DNA of 64,000 bases from Cheiracanthium punctorium (GCA_038373885.1 JAWZYV010012279.1:62001-126000), one strand, 5' to 3'. Shown: positions 43,442 to 57,300, numbered from the stretch's first letter. Numbers and translations: made by a program. Notes: generated from the sequence alone by a model not told the origin.

Positions 43442-44361
43442 CAGGGTTCCCATTGTCCTTAAAATAACCTTTAAGTCCTTAAATTTTCTTTTAAAAAATC
43501 AAGGCCCTGAAAACTTCAAAAATTTCTAGGGGTTCTTCAAAAGTCCTTGATTTTGCAAATGATCACATAGCTTTTCACTTAGCATTTCTTATGACATCAT
43601 GAAGGAAATAAGTCATCCAAAATTACTGATTTTAAAGATAAAAGTCACATGTTTTAATTATGTACCTATATACAGTGTATCCCAATGAAATAAAGCCACC
43701 TTAATTTTGCGCTGTAACTGGTCATGAAACAAACCAATAAGAACAAAACAAAGTCATTAAGAAAACTACATACAAATGCATATTTACTAGCAGTAATACA
43801 GTCTCTGCCCCATTTGGGCAGGTACAGAAATGAATGTTTGGGGGAAGGAAAGAAGAGGGAGAGAAAATATCCCGCCGGAATAAAGCCATCATGCCTGTTA
43901 GTGTTATGGGCAACTCATGACAGTAACGTAACTGGTATCCAATATAAAAATCAACACAACATATCTGTTTTCAGGGTGGGGTGGGCGTCTTTCATTTTGC
44001 CTAAAAGAGTTCGCATGTAAAAGTAAATAAATATATACTTTAAATTCAGAGTTTAAAGCTATGCAGTTGGAAAAACACAAATCAGGAGGGGAAGCTTACG
44101 TCCTTAGCTGAGCTTCAAATTTCTCCGTAGGAAGGTTCAAATTTATCCATAAATACATAATTTTTTTTCCAAATCTCATGTTTACTTCTGCTGCAGCCAC
44201 CCTCTGGCTATGCCTTTGACTTCAGATATTCGAAAACAGGTTTACGACGTCAAGAAGTTGTCAAATTCTTGTTCTGGGAGCTGTTGAGTGCCAGCTAAAC
44301 TTTGTGCAGTGGTTGAATTTTGTAATTTTCTTGCAATATTGCAATGGTTGAGGGAACCCTG
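43442..44361. mobile_element. candidate CAGGG-ended element
   Basis: CAGGGTTCCCATTGTCCTTA is followed by subterminal repeats of AAGTCCTTRAATTTT (43442-43555), as in the other CAGGG elements. A 10-bp inverted match GGGAACCCTG ends at 44361, but no target duplication supports pairing these ends. Confidence 0.4.
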
Positions 44362-44745
44362 CTATCAGAATTCGAGAAATGCCAGATAACAGATTTCAAA
44401 CAGACAAATATTTAAGGAAATCAAAAGATCTAAAACTGTAATAGACAATTTTGTGACACAGGGCAATAGGTACGGTTATGGGGAAAAAAAAAAAAAACTT
44501 CCATGAAGAAAAGAGCTGTTGGGCGGCGCAATTACGGCCTTTGGCCTAGGGTGCAAAAATGTGTTAATCCGGCCCTGACCCCCTCCCCCCTTTCCTTTTA
44601 CACATTTACTTTTTTTTCCAGCCCAAGTAGGACAGAGAATGGGTTATTCCTTTTTGAAGTATGTATATTTACATAGACATTCCTAATATATTTGTTTTGT
44701 GTTTGGTTTATTTCGTGTCTAGCTACGGCACAAAATTAAGGTGGC
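43695..44745. repeat. inverted 22-bp pair, probable decayed transposon
   Basis: GCCACCTTAATTTTGCGCTG at 43695 and its inverted relative ending at 44745 match 20/22. A hAT-like right end (GTTAATCCGGCCCTG, ending 44577) lies between them without a left partner. The stretch is a pile-up of element fragments I cannot fully order. Confidence 0.4.
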
Positions 44746-45090
44746 ACACACTTAAGTCGAATCTGCGGTGCTTTAAAAATCTTAAAATCCACCCGTTCCC
44801 TCATTTTAAAGCGATTTTTTTGCTTTTTTTCAGCATTAGTTTATTTCCAAGAGTAGAAAAAGTTAGTCATTTACGTGACGAAATTACCTATTCAAGTGAA
44901 TATGACTTCACACAATTGGGATTCCAATACGTTTAAAATAGTTTTTCCAGATTACACGGTTTAGTATTTTTTTTTTTTCCCACAAATAAATCGTTTGCTT
45001 CCACATGAGAATAGCTGTGTACACAAAACAAAATCTTTCGACTTCGTAGAGATTCCGCGCTTTTCCAGAAGAGCATGAAATTCGATTTGG
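44746..45090. other. unassigned intergenic sequence
   Basis: CCACCCGTTCCC at 44791 recurs at 61891 in the Helitron, so this may be Helitron-related sequence; no termini were found. Confidence 0.35.
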
Positions 45091-45368
45091 GTATATAATA
45101 AAAATTTAATATGATTTTATTTATTTTAGGTGGATAAAAATTAAATATATTAAATGTAGACAAATTTTCGTCAAATATTTTTTCTAGCGCTCGTAATTGC
45201 CTTTACAATGGGCTTTGTCTTCTAGTCCTGTATATAATAAAAATTGAGTGTGAGGTTTTTTATTTTAGGTGGACAAAGATTAAATATATTGAGTGTAGAC
45301 AAGCATTCGTCTAATGTTTTTTCTAGCGCATGTTGTAATTGCCTCTACAACGGGCTTTGACTTCTAAT
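45091..45368. repeat. two-copy tandem repeat, 139-bp unit
   Basis: GTATATAATAAAAATT at 45091 recurs at 45230. Both units run through GGTGGAYAAARATTAAATATA to a GGGCTTTGWCTTCTA end. The first unit ends CTAGT, like a Helitron 3' end. Confidence 0.8.
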
Positions 45369-45384
45369 TTTAGAGAGATTCTGC

Positions 45385-45535
45385 TATTTGAAATGAAACA
45401 AAATTGATATATGTTATTAAGGATTACAAGATGAAGCTTTCCATCGAAAATAATGTCTGTATAGCTAATAGTTTTTCTACAGAAGTACTCAAAATAATTT
45501 CAATACAATACGGTTAGTGGCAGTTTAGAGACCGG
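45385..45535 (-). repeat. fragment of the 29200 repeat family
   Basis: Matches 51597-51720 in order (GATATATG, GTTAAGG-like, TTTTTCTACAG, GGCAGTTT) and has the same orientation. Confidence 0.6.
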
Positions 45536-45647
45536 CACCTAACCAAAGCTCTATCTTCCCAGAGATCAGCAACGGTAAACCTAAAGTTTATTGCTTTTCT
45601 CCCCCTCATCCCCCGTTGTTTAGAGAGGGGGAGTACAGTTTCACTTA

Positions 45648-46968
45648 GGGCTGTATTCACCAAACTGTGAGTAGTCCGCCATGATCTACGAGTTGGGAAA
45701 CCTGCATTGCCGGTTTGTCTCGGAGACAACTCGGAAACTGTATTCACCAACTTATTTCCACCCAGAGTTACCTGACTCTGGAGTTGTCTCACCCAGCTTT
45801 GAAAGCTCGTCTGTGATTGGTCAGAGTAATGATTCCATGAAGGAATGAATTAGATTTAATGTTCCCGAGATCGAACCCAGCTCTCGCCACACACACTTCC
45901 TTCATGATATTTAATTTCTTTTTATGCAAACTGCTCATTAAAATGTGAAAATTAATTTAACTTTATTATAAAAAAAATACACTGATTAAACATTTAATAC
46001 AAAATTACATCCAATATTTTTTATAAATAAAATTTCATGTCTGTTATGCTTTTTTCAAATTTAGAAATTTTCATATTTTTTAACACACAAAAATTAATTT
46101 ATGCGGTTTTGATGTTTTTCTTTTTGAGGTACTTTATATATTATACATAGAATGCATGTCTTTAAAAAATTCTATGATGCTGAAGCATATTGTTTTTTTC
46201 TCACATTTGTCTGAAAAATTGTTAATTCCCTATTCCCAAGTACAGTACACTACAATCAGACAAAAATGTTTAACTCCTCAACAACACTTTTTTTTTTTTT
46301 CATCCTTTACTCCTAAATGATTAATCTCTTCAATGTAAATATTTTTATCCCGCCTCTTGTTACCAAAAAAAAAAAAAAAAAAAAAAGCGAGGGCGAAGTA
46401 GATCCACAGTGCTCTGGCCAAATCGCCCCTCATCTGTGGAATAATAGAGACAAGAAGATAAATAGGAAAGATCAGAATTTATTTATTTATTTTCAACATA
46501 AAAAATAGCGTTCAAAGAAGAAAAAAAAGCGTTCAAATCAGAAAAAAGAGGGAATGGAAAAGCAAACCAAGATAACACCGACAGATGGCGCCTGCAGTCA
46601 CTACGGCAAAAAAAAGCACAGTCATTCTTTAGAGTTTTTGAAAACATTGTACAATAATTTTTTATCACTTTTGGCTACTTTTATAGCTTGATGGGTGGTT
46701 TTCACAGTAGTTTCCGTCTGTTAAAGCACTGAATATTCAAGTATTAGCAAATTTTTGGGATTTTCCAAACCTATAAAAAACAACCCTCGTATCCGCCATT
46801 TATAAACCGGAGTCAACCCTCCGATATTGCGGGGTTAGAATCTGCACCTGGAGTCATGGTCAATTCTTGGGGTAACCTCTGGAGTTGTGAATACCATTTT
46901 CTCACTAACCCTGAAGTAGCTCGCTTTGCTGGGTTAACTCCAGGTTTAAAGTTTGGTGAATACGGCCC
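45648..46968. mobile_element. 1.3-kb Harbinger-like element
   Basis: Ends GGGCTGTATTCACCAAACT and AGTTTGGTGAATACGGCCC, with 3-bp flanks TTA and TTG. Terminus and target fit PIF/Harbinger. No transposase found; the interior holds poly(A) and AT-rich filler. Confidence 0.7.
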
Positions 46969-46971
46969 TTG

Positions 46972-47560
46972 GAGGACGTTCTCTCATACTCTCTCCAGTG
47001 CAACGGGGAGTAGAAGAGTCCCCTCTTCTACTTCCCTCCGTTGGAAATAAAAATAATTACTGCTTGCTCTGCAATGCTCTTTGAAAGCAGCTACAGAAGC
47101 AGAGTTGGGCAAAATACGTAAAAAAATGAATTTTTGATGCAAAAACAAATTACATTTATTCAAACACAAAAAATTACAAAATGCTTTCTAAATTGAAAAA
47201 ATACAAAATACATGTATTTTCTTAATACATACGAAATACGTCTAAAACTTCAATTAAGTAAAATTTTCTACAGAAACTTCTAGTTTATTTTATTCCAGTG
47301 TATTTTAAGATGAACAAACAAATGCAATAGTAACTTTTTTTTTTACATATACATGAATTTTTCCTGGAATAAATTGCATCTTAAAAGGCATGAAAGCAAA
47401 AATGTGTGACAAGTATTTATTGAACGTTATTTTTCAGTGATAATGAATGGAATTGAAATATAAAGTTAAATATATTTCTAAACGAAGATGAGTTGAATTA
47501 TATTTCTACTTTAAGATACATTTATAGCCTTACCATCGCACAGTAGTTGTGTCACTGAAA
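46972..47560. other. unassigned, with a lone hAT-type end
   Basis: CAGAGTTGGGCAAAATACG at about 47100 has the form of a hAT left end, but no partner end was found. Confidence 0.35.
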
Positions 47561-47765
47561 ATGGTCGACGGCCGAAGAGTGAAGGTCCCGGGATCGGGTC
47601 CCATCGAGCAGCTGTCAATCTAGCAGTCTGGATTTTTGGTAGGTTTTTTCCAGATGTAACGTGAATACGCTTTAGAACCCCTTAGAAAGTTCTCCTACCT
47701 AGGCAGCCCCCGCATCTTTGGCAGATTGCCCTAGTATAGCGTTGCCATAATCACGCAAACACAAG
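47560..47765 (+). repeat. possible SINE fragment
   Basis: GGTCCCGGGATCGGGTCCC has B-box-like spacing after a GGTCGACGGCC stretch, and moderately GC-rich body sequence follows. No tail or duplication seen. Confidence 0.3.
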
Positions 47766-49450
47766 ATGCATTCATATATTACTACAAAAGATTATATTAC
47801 TACAAGATTGTGATGGAGGAGTGGAACAATATCAGCCTTGATGTTTTAAGAAAAGGACTTTCATCTTTGAAATCAAGATGTAATATGATGGTTCAAAGAA
47901 AGGGCTATCAGACTGAACACATTAGAAAATAAAATTCTTATATTTATTTCTATACATATCTTTGCAAAATCGTTACAAAAATGTGTGAACACCCTCTGTA
48001 GGGTACTTGCGGGAAACCCCGGAAAAAAATTATTGCGGAATATTACTTAAATGAAATTAATTTACTTTTCACAAATCACCCGTGCAGGAAGATTTTCTTA
48101 ACATTAAACTTTTAAACGCCTCTGTCACATTGCTCAAGAGTTCTTTAGGGGAATTGCAAAAAATATTTAACATGAATTTTAGAAAATGCTTTTAAAAAAA
48201 TTTTTTTTTTTTTTTTTTAAATTTTAGTTTTACAATGTTCTATATACGGTTAATGGGTCAAATATTTCAGGCTCTACAAATACTCAAGAGAACACATTAA
48301 ATTACGATATATGTTTCCGAAAAAAAAAAAAAAAATCTGCTTTTCTCTGCCCAAAAGTTTAAATTTTAGAATGTCTGAAACTTTAGAGGATTTTGTCGAA
48401 CTACCTATTAGTTATCAGCATCAGATATTATTAAATTTATACATTTATGCATAACTTGCAACTATCTTTATAAAATAAGAAAATGTCAATTTATGAAACT
48501 AAACTCTTCGAATAATTTGTTGGATTCAATTAAAATATTCAGATAATTTACTTTGATTTTCAGGTAGAAATTAAACCTTCATAATGTGTGAAAGATTATT
48601 TTAGTACATGTTTTGATACTATCTGTGCAGTTTGTAGGACAACTATAAAATGGAAGCGCCATGTCACGTGCTCCGTATCCCCAGCCTAAAAAAGATCCTG
48701 CGTCCACAACTAAAACGAATAAGTAAATTTTGAGGTAAATATATGTAAACAGTTAACGCAATTTTCTTCCTTCAAATTTCCCTTCTTTTCTTTTTTTCCT
48801 TCCTTCCTGAGACAGTGAGCGCACGCATTTTAAATTAAAATTAGCGAATTTTATAATCGTGAAAAAAAAAAGAAAAAATATTTTTAAAAAACATTTTTTT
48901 CAAAACAAGCGATAGTAAGTGCGATGCTTCTAGCGTTTTAAAATATTTTTCTAAAGACAAGTTTTAATTATTGCTGCTGATAAAGGAACTCTTATACCCT
49001 TGCTAGACATCTCCGATATCAATACTCGAAATTCATTGCAAAATACTGTACTTCAAAGCGTTGCATGTACCACGTACCACACACGGATTTCACAATGACA
49101 CTGGCCGGAGTAATTTATGGGTTGCTATCTTCCCGCTTTTGCCATCCCGCCATCCCCTCTTTAGAGCGGGGGCCATCCTTGTGTTATTTTCCGTGAGTCT
49201 AGATCTGCAGGGTCACTGACTGATCCTTCTTGAAAAGGGGGTGAAATTGTTGGCGATCTCTTGGCGTGCCGATGTGTGGGAAGTAACCATTTAAAGCATA
49301 TAATACTATCCTACAATATGATTAGCTTATAATTCGACGACGATCGTGTGCCTCCCTCAAAAGTTGTGCCAAAAGAGGGTGTGAAAAATATGATTTGAAA
49401 AATGAACCGAACTTGGCGATATTTTCATTATTCAGCGAAAAATGGAGAAA
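47766..49450. other. unassigned intergenic sequence
   Basis: AT-rich, poly(T/A) runs at 48196-48218 and 48320-48335. GC-richer words near 49130-49190 look like repeat debris. No gene. Confidence 0.4.
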
Positions 49451-49620
49451 GGTACTTGCATATTATCCCTGCGGTCATTAACGCCAAACTATTTTTCCCT
49501 CAAATTTGCTGGCAAACTGTCGCCGATAGTATTCCGAACTATAAATAATTTAATGTGTCCGGCATTTATCTTGGCGAAAAATTGCTCGTTTGGCGGACTG
49601 CCGGGATAATACGTAAGTAA
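49451..49620 (+). mobile_element. GGTACTT MITE, copy H
   Basis: 170 bp, with TIRs GGTACTTGCATATTATCCC and GCCGGGATAATACGTAAGT. No convincing target duplication. Confidence 0.75.
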
Positions 49621-49735
49621 CCTCAAAAAATATCTACTCCGATTACATTAAGCTATGGCAATTTCACTGGGAATTTTGAAAATTCGTTACTCGCTCTGTA
49701 ATTAACCGATTTAGAGTATTGTGTTTTGTTAAGGA

Positions 49736-49892
49736 ATGGCCAAGGGGGGGGGGGTCATAACCCCCCGTCCATGAGGAATTTTTTGCCATACAAAATGCAT
49801 ATTCTTCACTATATTATCACACACGTATACATATGTATGACTTGTAGTAGTCGTACCCCCCCCCCCATGAAGAATTTCTGGCTACGCCCCTG
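49736..49892 (+). mobile_element. hAT MITE (CAGTGGYGTAGCC family), copy 2
   Basis: The left tip is eroded (ATGGCCAAGG); the right end is TTTCTGGCTACGCCCCTG. The flanks GTTAAGGA (49728-49735) and GCTAAGGG (49893-49900) are a 6/8 duplication. Confidence 0.75.
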
Positions 49893-49900
49893 GCTAAGGG

Positions 49901-51239
49901 CTACCTGCTTAGGATTGGGTGGGTGTTGCGTCAGGCGGAGGAATTTCTTCGAACGACGAAAACCCGTTAATGCTTTACAACCCAAAATGGGCTAATTTAT
50001 TTACATGGAACAAAATAGCAATCTTTGAATCTTTAGGTAGTGGAAAATTAATTTTAGACTGCTAACCCTTAAAAGAGTAAATGTCTTGCTCTCTTTTATC
50101 CGATACCGTTATGCTGTATAAAAGGAATATTTATATTTTTAACCTACCAGCAATTTTGAGAGGTCTTTATGATTTCGGTTTGTTTGTCTGTTCTGTTGTC
50201 CATCCGTCTAGTGTTCTAACTGCTGTAAATAAAAACCAATTCGTGTGAAATTTACGTTTTTTCTATGTACAGTACCATGTACCTTATTGAAAATGGTGTA
50301 AGTAGCATTTATATTTCTTTTACAGGAGAAAAAAAAAATCCAATACATCGCATATTATGGGAAGTCATTCTTGAAAACGTATTTTATTATTCGGTATTAT
50401 TTCGGTTATTATTCGGTTATTCGTATTTTATTATTCGGAGATATTCGGTTTTTTGAAAGAAAACAAAGTTGGCATACGTATCATTAAGGCTCTCAGAATA
50501 ATGCCCTCCATTGAGAATAGTGTCTGTATTATTAATAGATCTTCTACAGAGCACTCAAAAGAATTCCAATACATTACAGCCTGTGGCCTTTGAGAGACAC
50601 TAATACATTTCTAGCACAAGACAATGAGCGTACAAATTTTATACTCTTCAGTTAAACGTTGGAAAAAAAAAAAAAATAAAGATTTTTACTGTGTCTCATA
50701 AAATTGCATTTATAGTGATAATACAACATTATCTTATCTGCAAAATTTCACCAGTTTTAAGGAAAATACATCGCCAAATTCGTAGCAAAAACATTTTTGT
50801 GTTGGAAAGTGTTTTATAATGTATGCGTTCAGAATGATTTATCTTTCTTGTTTTATTTTTATAGTTGTATCAAGGTTAGTTTACATCCGAATTTATTTTA
50901 ATAAGTATTTTAATTTCGTCACGACTGCTAAAAGATGTTGTGATCTGCTCTTCATAGCTTTAATCGTGTCCAAAATTACTGTTCTATGTATCATTTGTGT
51001 GTGTTTGCTTAATGAATATGCTGTTTTTCTGAATTTTCCAAATTTTCACGTTTAAAAACTTCTCCGATACCCTATCGAGTAAAAATTGTCCAATATGCGA
51101 TTTATTTTTATGTAAAGATAACTATAGACAGTGAAATTGATGTCATTCAATTCCTGCTATTAGTTCACACTCTCCCTATATATATATCTTGTTCAAATTT
51201 TCAATCGTTAATAAAATACTTTTGTATTCATCCACCCAA
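49901..51239. other. unassigned, with one repeat fragment
   Basis: 50485-50620 is a minus-orientation fragment of the 29200 repeat family (GTCTGTATTATTAATAGATC, TTCCAATACATTACAG). Around 50385-50450 the phrase TTATTCGGTTATTCG repeats several times. No gene recognised. Confidence 0.45.
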
Positions 51240-52050
51240 CTTCAAATACATTTTTTTTCAACTTGTAGTGGATGACACTGGAAGTTAATACAGTTTTTGT
51301 CCCAATCGATTGGATAATTCATCTACAGGGCCGCCCAAAAGATTTTAAATACATTACCCTCCATGAGCCGAAATTCATTCAACTCGCATATCTCAAAAAC
51401 CATTAGACGTAGAATGTTGAAAATTTATAGTTAAGATTGTTGTAACATCTCGTTGTGCACCCCCCCCCTTTTTTGGTCCCATTCGACTGGCTAGTTATCT
51501 ACAGAGCCACCCAAAAGATTTTTAATACATTACACTCTATGGCCAGAAATTCATTAAAGCGTATTTTAGAAGTATTAGACTAGTTCAAACGACTTAGAAG
51601 TGATATATGCTGTTAAGGGTTACAAAATGAATTTTTGCAACGGAAAAAGTATCTTTATCATTTATAGTTCTGCTACAGGAACACTCAAAACATTTCCAAC
51701 ACATTATGGTCAATGGCAGTTTTAGGAACTTTCATCCATTTCAAGTACAGTACCGTCCTTACCATATAGTAAGGTAAAGGTCCGACCACGGTCACGTGCC
51801 TCCCTCAAGAATTATACCAAAAGTCGCCAAGCTTAGCGACTTTTGGTGTACGTATGTATGTATTTAACTCTCAAATCTCAAAAACTATTAGTCAGAATGT
51901 TGAACTTTCATATATAATATTGTTGTAACATCTAGTTATGCATCTTGATTATTGGTTCCAATCTGCTGGAGATTTTATTTACTGGACCACCCAAAAGAAT
52001 TTCAATACATTAATGTCTATGGGCATCTTCAATATATTACATGTAATAAA
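51240..52050 (-). repeat. inverted copy of the 29200 repeat family
   Basis: Reverse-complement match to 29800-30600 in order, including ATTCGACTGG, GAGATTTGAGAGTTAAATAC and the AAGCTT-centred palindrome at 51814-51850, which here has one broken pair. Confidence 0.8.
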
Positions 52051-53272
52051 TTTTTCTTAAGTTTCAAAAATTGAAGTTACAAAACACTGAAAAGTGGCCT
52101 ATCTAATAATAAAATAAATAAATAGCTTATGAAAGCCCCTGCATGACAAATTTTCTTTTTCAATTGAAAGCACGGCGACAAGCGAGGAACGGGAGGAAGA
52201 ATATTTTCAATAAGTCCGTTTCGTGTGTGGGTGAAAATGGCGGTCCCTTTTCGCCTGGTTTATTTGGAACGCAGGAAATAGCTAGCCAGCAAGTGGTCAC
52301 TGTTTTCCCCATTCTTGCGGCGAGATAACACCTACACCACTTTTTGGGATTTTTCTTGGGAACAGTTGTACCTTCAAGAAATGTTTTTTCATAATATCAA
52401 ACTACTATGTTGATACTACTTCTCCATGTCAATAGTTCCCCTGTGGGAAGTCGGCTTCAGCTGTACCAATGCTTCGAAATTGCGTAAATTAGTGCTAAGG
52501 ACCATGTTTGGGGCCCCGTATCGGGGGGCCCTGGGGGTCTTCAAAAATTTTTAACATTGGATTCACTTTATATGAAGATATATAACTGCACTGTGCAAAA
52601 AATTTGTCTGTTTCCCGTCAGAGCCAAGATTTAAAGCATTCTTAAAACTGTATTTTTTATGAAATTGGGGGTATTTTTGGGGCTCTGACAATTTTCGAAT
52701 GAATTTTCAATTTGAGATGTTAATATACAATGTATGTTATAGGATAAAATGAAAAAATTCTCTGAAGCACACCTGAGCCAGTCACAGTCGACACAATAAA
52801 GTGGCAAAAATGGCCCTAAATTAATTCGACGTTGCCCCTCTGGGGTACTTTGACCCCCCATATCTCCAAAACTAAAAGAGGTCAATCAAAAATATTTCAG
52901 ATTTGTTCTTTCGTTGGGTAAGGCAACACAATAAAAGAAAATCATGAAATTCTGAGATGGTGATGGGAACGCTCTGCTCGATTTGCCCCTGCAATGCCTC
53001 TTAAGTGGACAACTACAGAAAAAAATATTACACACCTTGGTAATGACAGTTATCTCTAGGGACAAACCTTAAATAAGCATTATTAATGTTTTTTTTTTTC
53101 CCAAAAAATGTCAAAAGCTCAACATATATTGAAAATAGAGAGATATTTATTATTTTTCTTTTAGAGTTTTTCTTTTTTTTCTTAATTCTTTATGAACAGA
53201 TTCAAACAATAACGTTTGAAGGTGTGGGCACACCCCGGTAATGACATTTCCCCGGTAGTGAATTTTTTTTCA
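52051..53272. other. unassigned intergenic sequence
   Basis: G/C-rich words such as GGGGCCCCGTATCGGGGGGC (52511) suggest decayed hAT ends, but no pair was found. Confidence 0.35.
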
Positions 53273-55422
53273 CTAGGGGCCAAGGCCCCCATACTCGCTA
53301 CGCTCGCTTTTCATATGAGGCATTCGGCCCCTAATAAGCCTTATTCGTAAAAAAGACATAATTTCAACAGACAAAACCCGAAGATTGGATCAGGTAGAAT
53401 GTTACTGAGCTACACATTGCTTGGTTCTTGCATGTTCAATGGTACATAAAAATTTAAACTTCACACTACAGTAGACCCCCTCCCCCGCATAACACGGAAG
53501 ATATTTTGTTATGGGAATCCGTGTTGTACGGGTCCTGAGCTATACTCCACCTGGAGTGCGGACTCCGCTTATAATCGCTGAAAAAATTATTTGCATTCCT
53601 CAGGAACACAATGATATTTAGTATTGCCATTCAAAAGTTATATTAATTAGGAGCTAAAGCATAATAAAATCAGAAAATCTGTTTCACCTGTATTTTTAAT
53701 AATGTAAAACCTATTGGACACCTTGCAAATTTGCCACCCATGGCGATTTTTCATTATTTGGCAACTTGCGTACATGTAAAGTTAATAAAAGCTACGGAAC
53801 AGATAGGATAGCTTGCCACCAATGGCGACTTTTCATTATTTGGCGATTTACACATGCTCACAACCTATAATTACTCTTCATTTAAGGTTACCGGAAAACC
53901 GTTATCCATATTTTCATTTATATAATCGTTTGCAGATTGGCGTACTTAGCACCACGAATTATACCATCTCGTCGCGCTAGCAAATATCCAAAGTGTACTA
54001 TAACTGCTATAATGGCATAGTTAACGCCGCCAAATATTTCTACTGGTAGCAAATAATCCAGCTGGACCGAACCGGCTTTCAATATATCTGCATAATAATC
54101 TTCATTTTAATTATTTTTCATTTTCAAGATATTAGTTATTCTGTTTTGTAAAAACAAATAATCGCTAATTCTAAACTCCTGTTGTCTAAGCGAACTTACT
54201 ATTTGAAAATTGTCAACTTTGTGTAACACATTTTGAGTACTTATTTCATATTATTGTAACCTATTTATAGAAAAAAAAACAGGTGATGCCTATTCTACAG
54301 CTTACGAAATATTGTAACAGTAGATTAAAGCTGTAGTGAACTAATAGTATTTAAATATATGTAAAATTATGTGGCATACTTTTATGTCGCATTTTTGGGA
54401 CACGTTTTCATACAATTTTTAATAAATTGGGTGAGAGATAAAATGACATAGTCATTAATAGCTGGAGAAAATCTGCACAGAAAAATGCACAATTCCAACT
54501 GAATGAAAATTTCAAAACCTTATTCTCAGGTGTATTCAGCAGACGATAAATTACGATAAATTGCGCCAAGCATTAGAATAATCTCTTCAAAATCGTACAA
54601 AACCGTTTAATTTTTCGCCAAATTAAAAAGTTGCACATTTTAGTCTCAGAAAATTTCTAAATATGTTTTTTTTTTCATTCCTGCTCTGATTTCCCATGCA
54701 CACGATATTTTAATTTAAAAACAGCCTTACAAATAATCTAGACACACACACACAAAAAAAATTGTTATTCTTTTATTTTTACTTCAAGAGTCTGAATCAT
54801 ATAATAAACTTGCCGAATGTGGCAACCTAGATAAGCTTAAACGGCGCTTTTTCCACTGTGGGGTTACAATTACGAAATGGCGGAAAGCAAAAATTAGCCT
54901 TTTGCGATACGTTTTTTATCGATATCTCCTAAAATAATTCGAATTTTGAAAAAATCGATTCGAGGTTTGTCGGGAACTGTCATGGAAAATTTCCGTACAA
55001 AATTTCGTAGGTCTACGATCACCGCGAGACACATTCAAGCAAACTAACTAACAGTTTACACATTGTTTTATTAATATAGAAGAAAGATAGTTTTTATTTT
55101 GGCGTAAAATGGGCGTAATTCTAACTCATGTTTGTAAATTTCACGCGATTCTAGATACTTGGAAACGCTTTGTTGCAAAGGAATGAATGATTTTATGCCA
55201 AATCTGGCAACCATTATGTTTATTTTTTCAGTTTTTTATTAATATCTTCTAAAATAATTCGATTTTCGAAATTTAAGTCAGCTTAGCAGGTTCCTCGGAA
55301 TTTTTCGAATCTGTGGGCACCTTAGTCGAAACACAAATCCCCACGGTTTAGGATGAGATACGACAACAAGCTTTTGACAGCGCCAGCGACAGCGGCCTTT
55401 ACTTTTTTTTAGAATAGAGAGA
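53273..55422 (-). mobile_element. Helitron(s), minus strand, with two stacked 5' ends
   Basis: The 3' end on the minus strand is GGGGGCCTTGGCCCCTAG, ending at 53273 before a host T. A 5' end TCTCTCTATTCTAAAA, after a host A, lies at 55422, giving the canonical A/T target. A second Helitron-type 5' end, TCTATATTAATAAAACAATG, lies at 55080. 54490-54850 is the inverted relative of 61930-62330 in the other Helitron. No Rep/helicase coding seen, so non-autonomous. Confidence 0.6.
53731..53856. repeat. two-copy repeat, 82-bp spacing
   Basis: TTGCCACCCATGGCGATTTT (53731) and TTGCCACCAATGGCGACTTT (53813), each followed by TCATTATTTGGC. Confidence 0.8.
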
Positions 55423-57300
55423 TACTGAAATTTTATTCTTTTATATTTAAACTAATGCACAGAGAAGTGCTTGTAAAGAATTGTTGGAACAAATTTTAAA
55501 CATCTATGACTGACATTTTTTAGCCAGGGACATAAAATTTAATATTATGTGAGAATGGCCCCTTAATCGATGCTTCAGATTTCTAATGATATAGCGTTCA
55601 GATTTGTTTCATCTAAAAGTTCCATTGTTCCATAAAAGGTTTTTGTGTGTTTAAACAAAATAAAGATAGAGAGTCTCCTCGAGCGAAGAACGTGCCATTT
55701 ACTAGTTCCTGTTAAAAGTGTGCTCAGCGATTAACAAACACTTCATTTGCGCAAAAAGCCTTTTTTAAAATTTATATAATTAAGTAATCGTGCATTTTAG
55801 ATAAATTGAAACTTAGAAATCCAGCATTTATTTCAATTTTTTGTTTCGAATCTTTACAATTATTAATATTGAATAACTTTTAAACTAATTGCAAGGGATG
55901 CCTTAAAAAATTGGTAATTACATAGATAATTCAAAGGGAGCCCAGAAAAATGTTTCCAGGGAACATTGGACTTTTGAAGTCATATACAAATGTTCTTTTA
56001 TTCTCCCTTATTATTACGATATATGTTCACTTTTATTAATTTTTGAATCATTTCACAACTCAACTTCGACCAAATTAATCTGAAGGTAAAGTATATATTT
56101 TTTTTTCTGTTGATATTGGATCAGCTGAGCAACTCCTCCAATTCCGAAAGTTATGAAAATCTTTAAAATTCTCATTTTCAGATTGTCCCCCCCCCCAAAA
56201 AAAAAAAATACTCTGCCAATGGACAGGGATAGTTCCTTATTACGTCGTAAACATCGATGATAGATATATTTGTTTATTTTTAAATCTGAAAGTTCTGAAG
56301 AAGAAAAAAACTTAGAAAATTCGATATTATGGCGTTTTCATATTACAACCATCCATGGATAATCACATGAATTCGGCTGTATCGTTAACGGAAACAGCGA
56401 TGACAACCGCTTCTCTTGCGTTTCATCTAAATAATAAACGTCTTGTTTCTAACGCTTCCGGAATCGACTCATCTCTGCCGGCCGGTGCATCTGCCTTCAT
56501 GTTGAAATTTTGATAAAAGCGACATTTTAATCTCTAACTAAAAGCAAAAACTTTTGTACTGTTCGAAAGATCTCTAAAAAGTTAACCTTTTTCAAACTTG
56601 TAGCTACTTTCAATTCTGAATATCTAGCGAGATATCACGCCTTGAAAAAGTAAAGAGAGAAGTGAATCACAGAGATAAAAAGTGCAACAGATTGTTTGGT
56701 GGCGACATCTATGAATTATATTGTTAACTAAATCCTTAAGTCCGTTTTACTGTCTTTTCCTTAAAATTAATAATATAATGACCATAAGCAGATTTCTGCT
56801 TTACCTATGGAATAATTTAATGCAAAATTCATGTATAATTAATTACTTATTCAGTAAATTGCTTCTAATTTATTTAAAAATTGTATGAATCATTCAATAA
56901 AACTGCAAAAATTTGGTATTCAAAAGGATTAAATAATTTTACAATTGTGCAAAAGGATTTCGTGGCCATATTTTATCTAACCAAATTTATTAATTTACTA
57001 TAGTACAAAAACTATATAAAGCCATTCATTATAATTTATATTTTACTAATTTTTCACTAATTTTATTTATTTAAGTACAAATGCATGTTAGAGCGAAAGT
57101 TTTATTGTTGCAAAAAAAAAAAAAAAAAAACTATTTGTAAAGAAACAATACATTGCAGCATGAATATAGTGATAAATATCTGGATAGGTTATTTTTCTCT
57201 TCAACTTTAATCTCCCGAAGAGATTTTCCTACTAACAATTGTATTTATTAAAGTATCGATTTTAAATGAAAAATTTACTTATACAATTATTTTAGTATGT
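55423..57300. other. unassigned intergenic sequence
   Basis: AT-rich, with a GC-richer patch at 56380-56500. No coding match. Confidence 0.4.

Noticed and set aside
43442..44361. a firm 920-bp CAGGG element
   Set aside because: The 10-bp end match lacks a target duplication and another inverted pair overlaps it, so only a candidate is reported.
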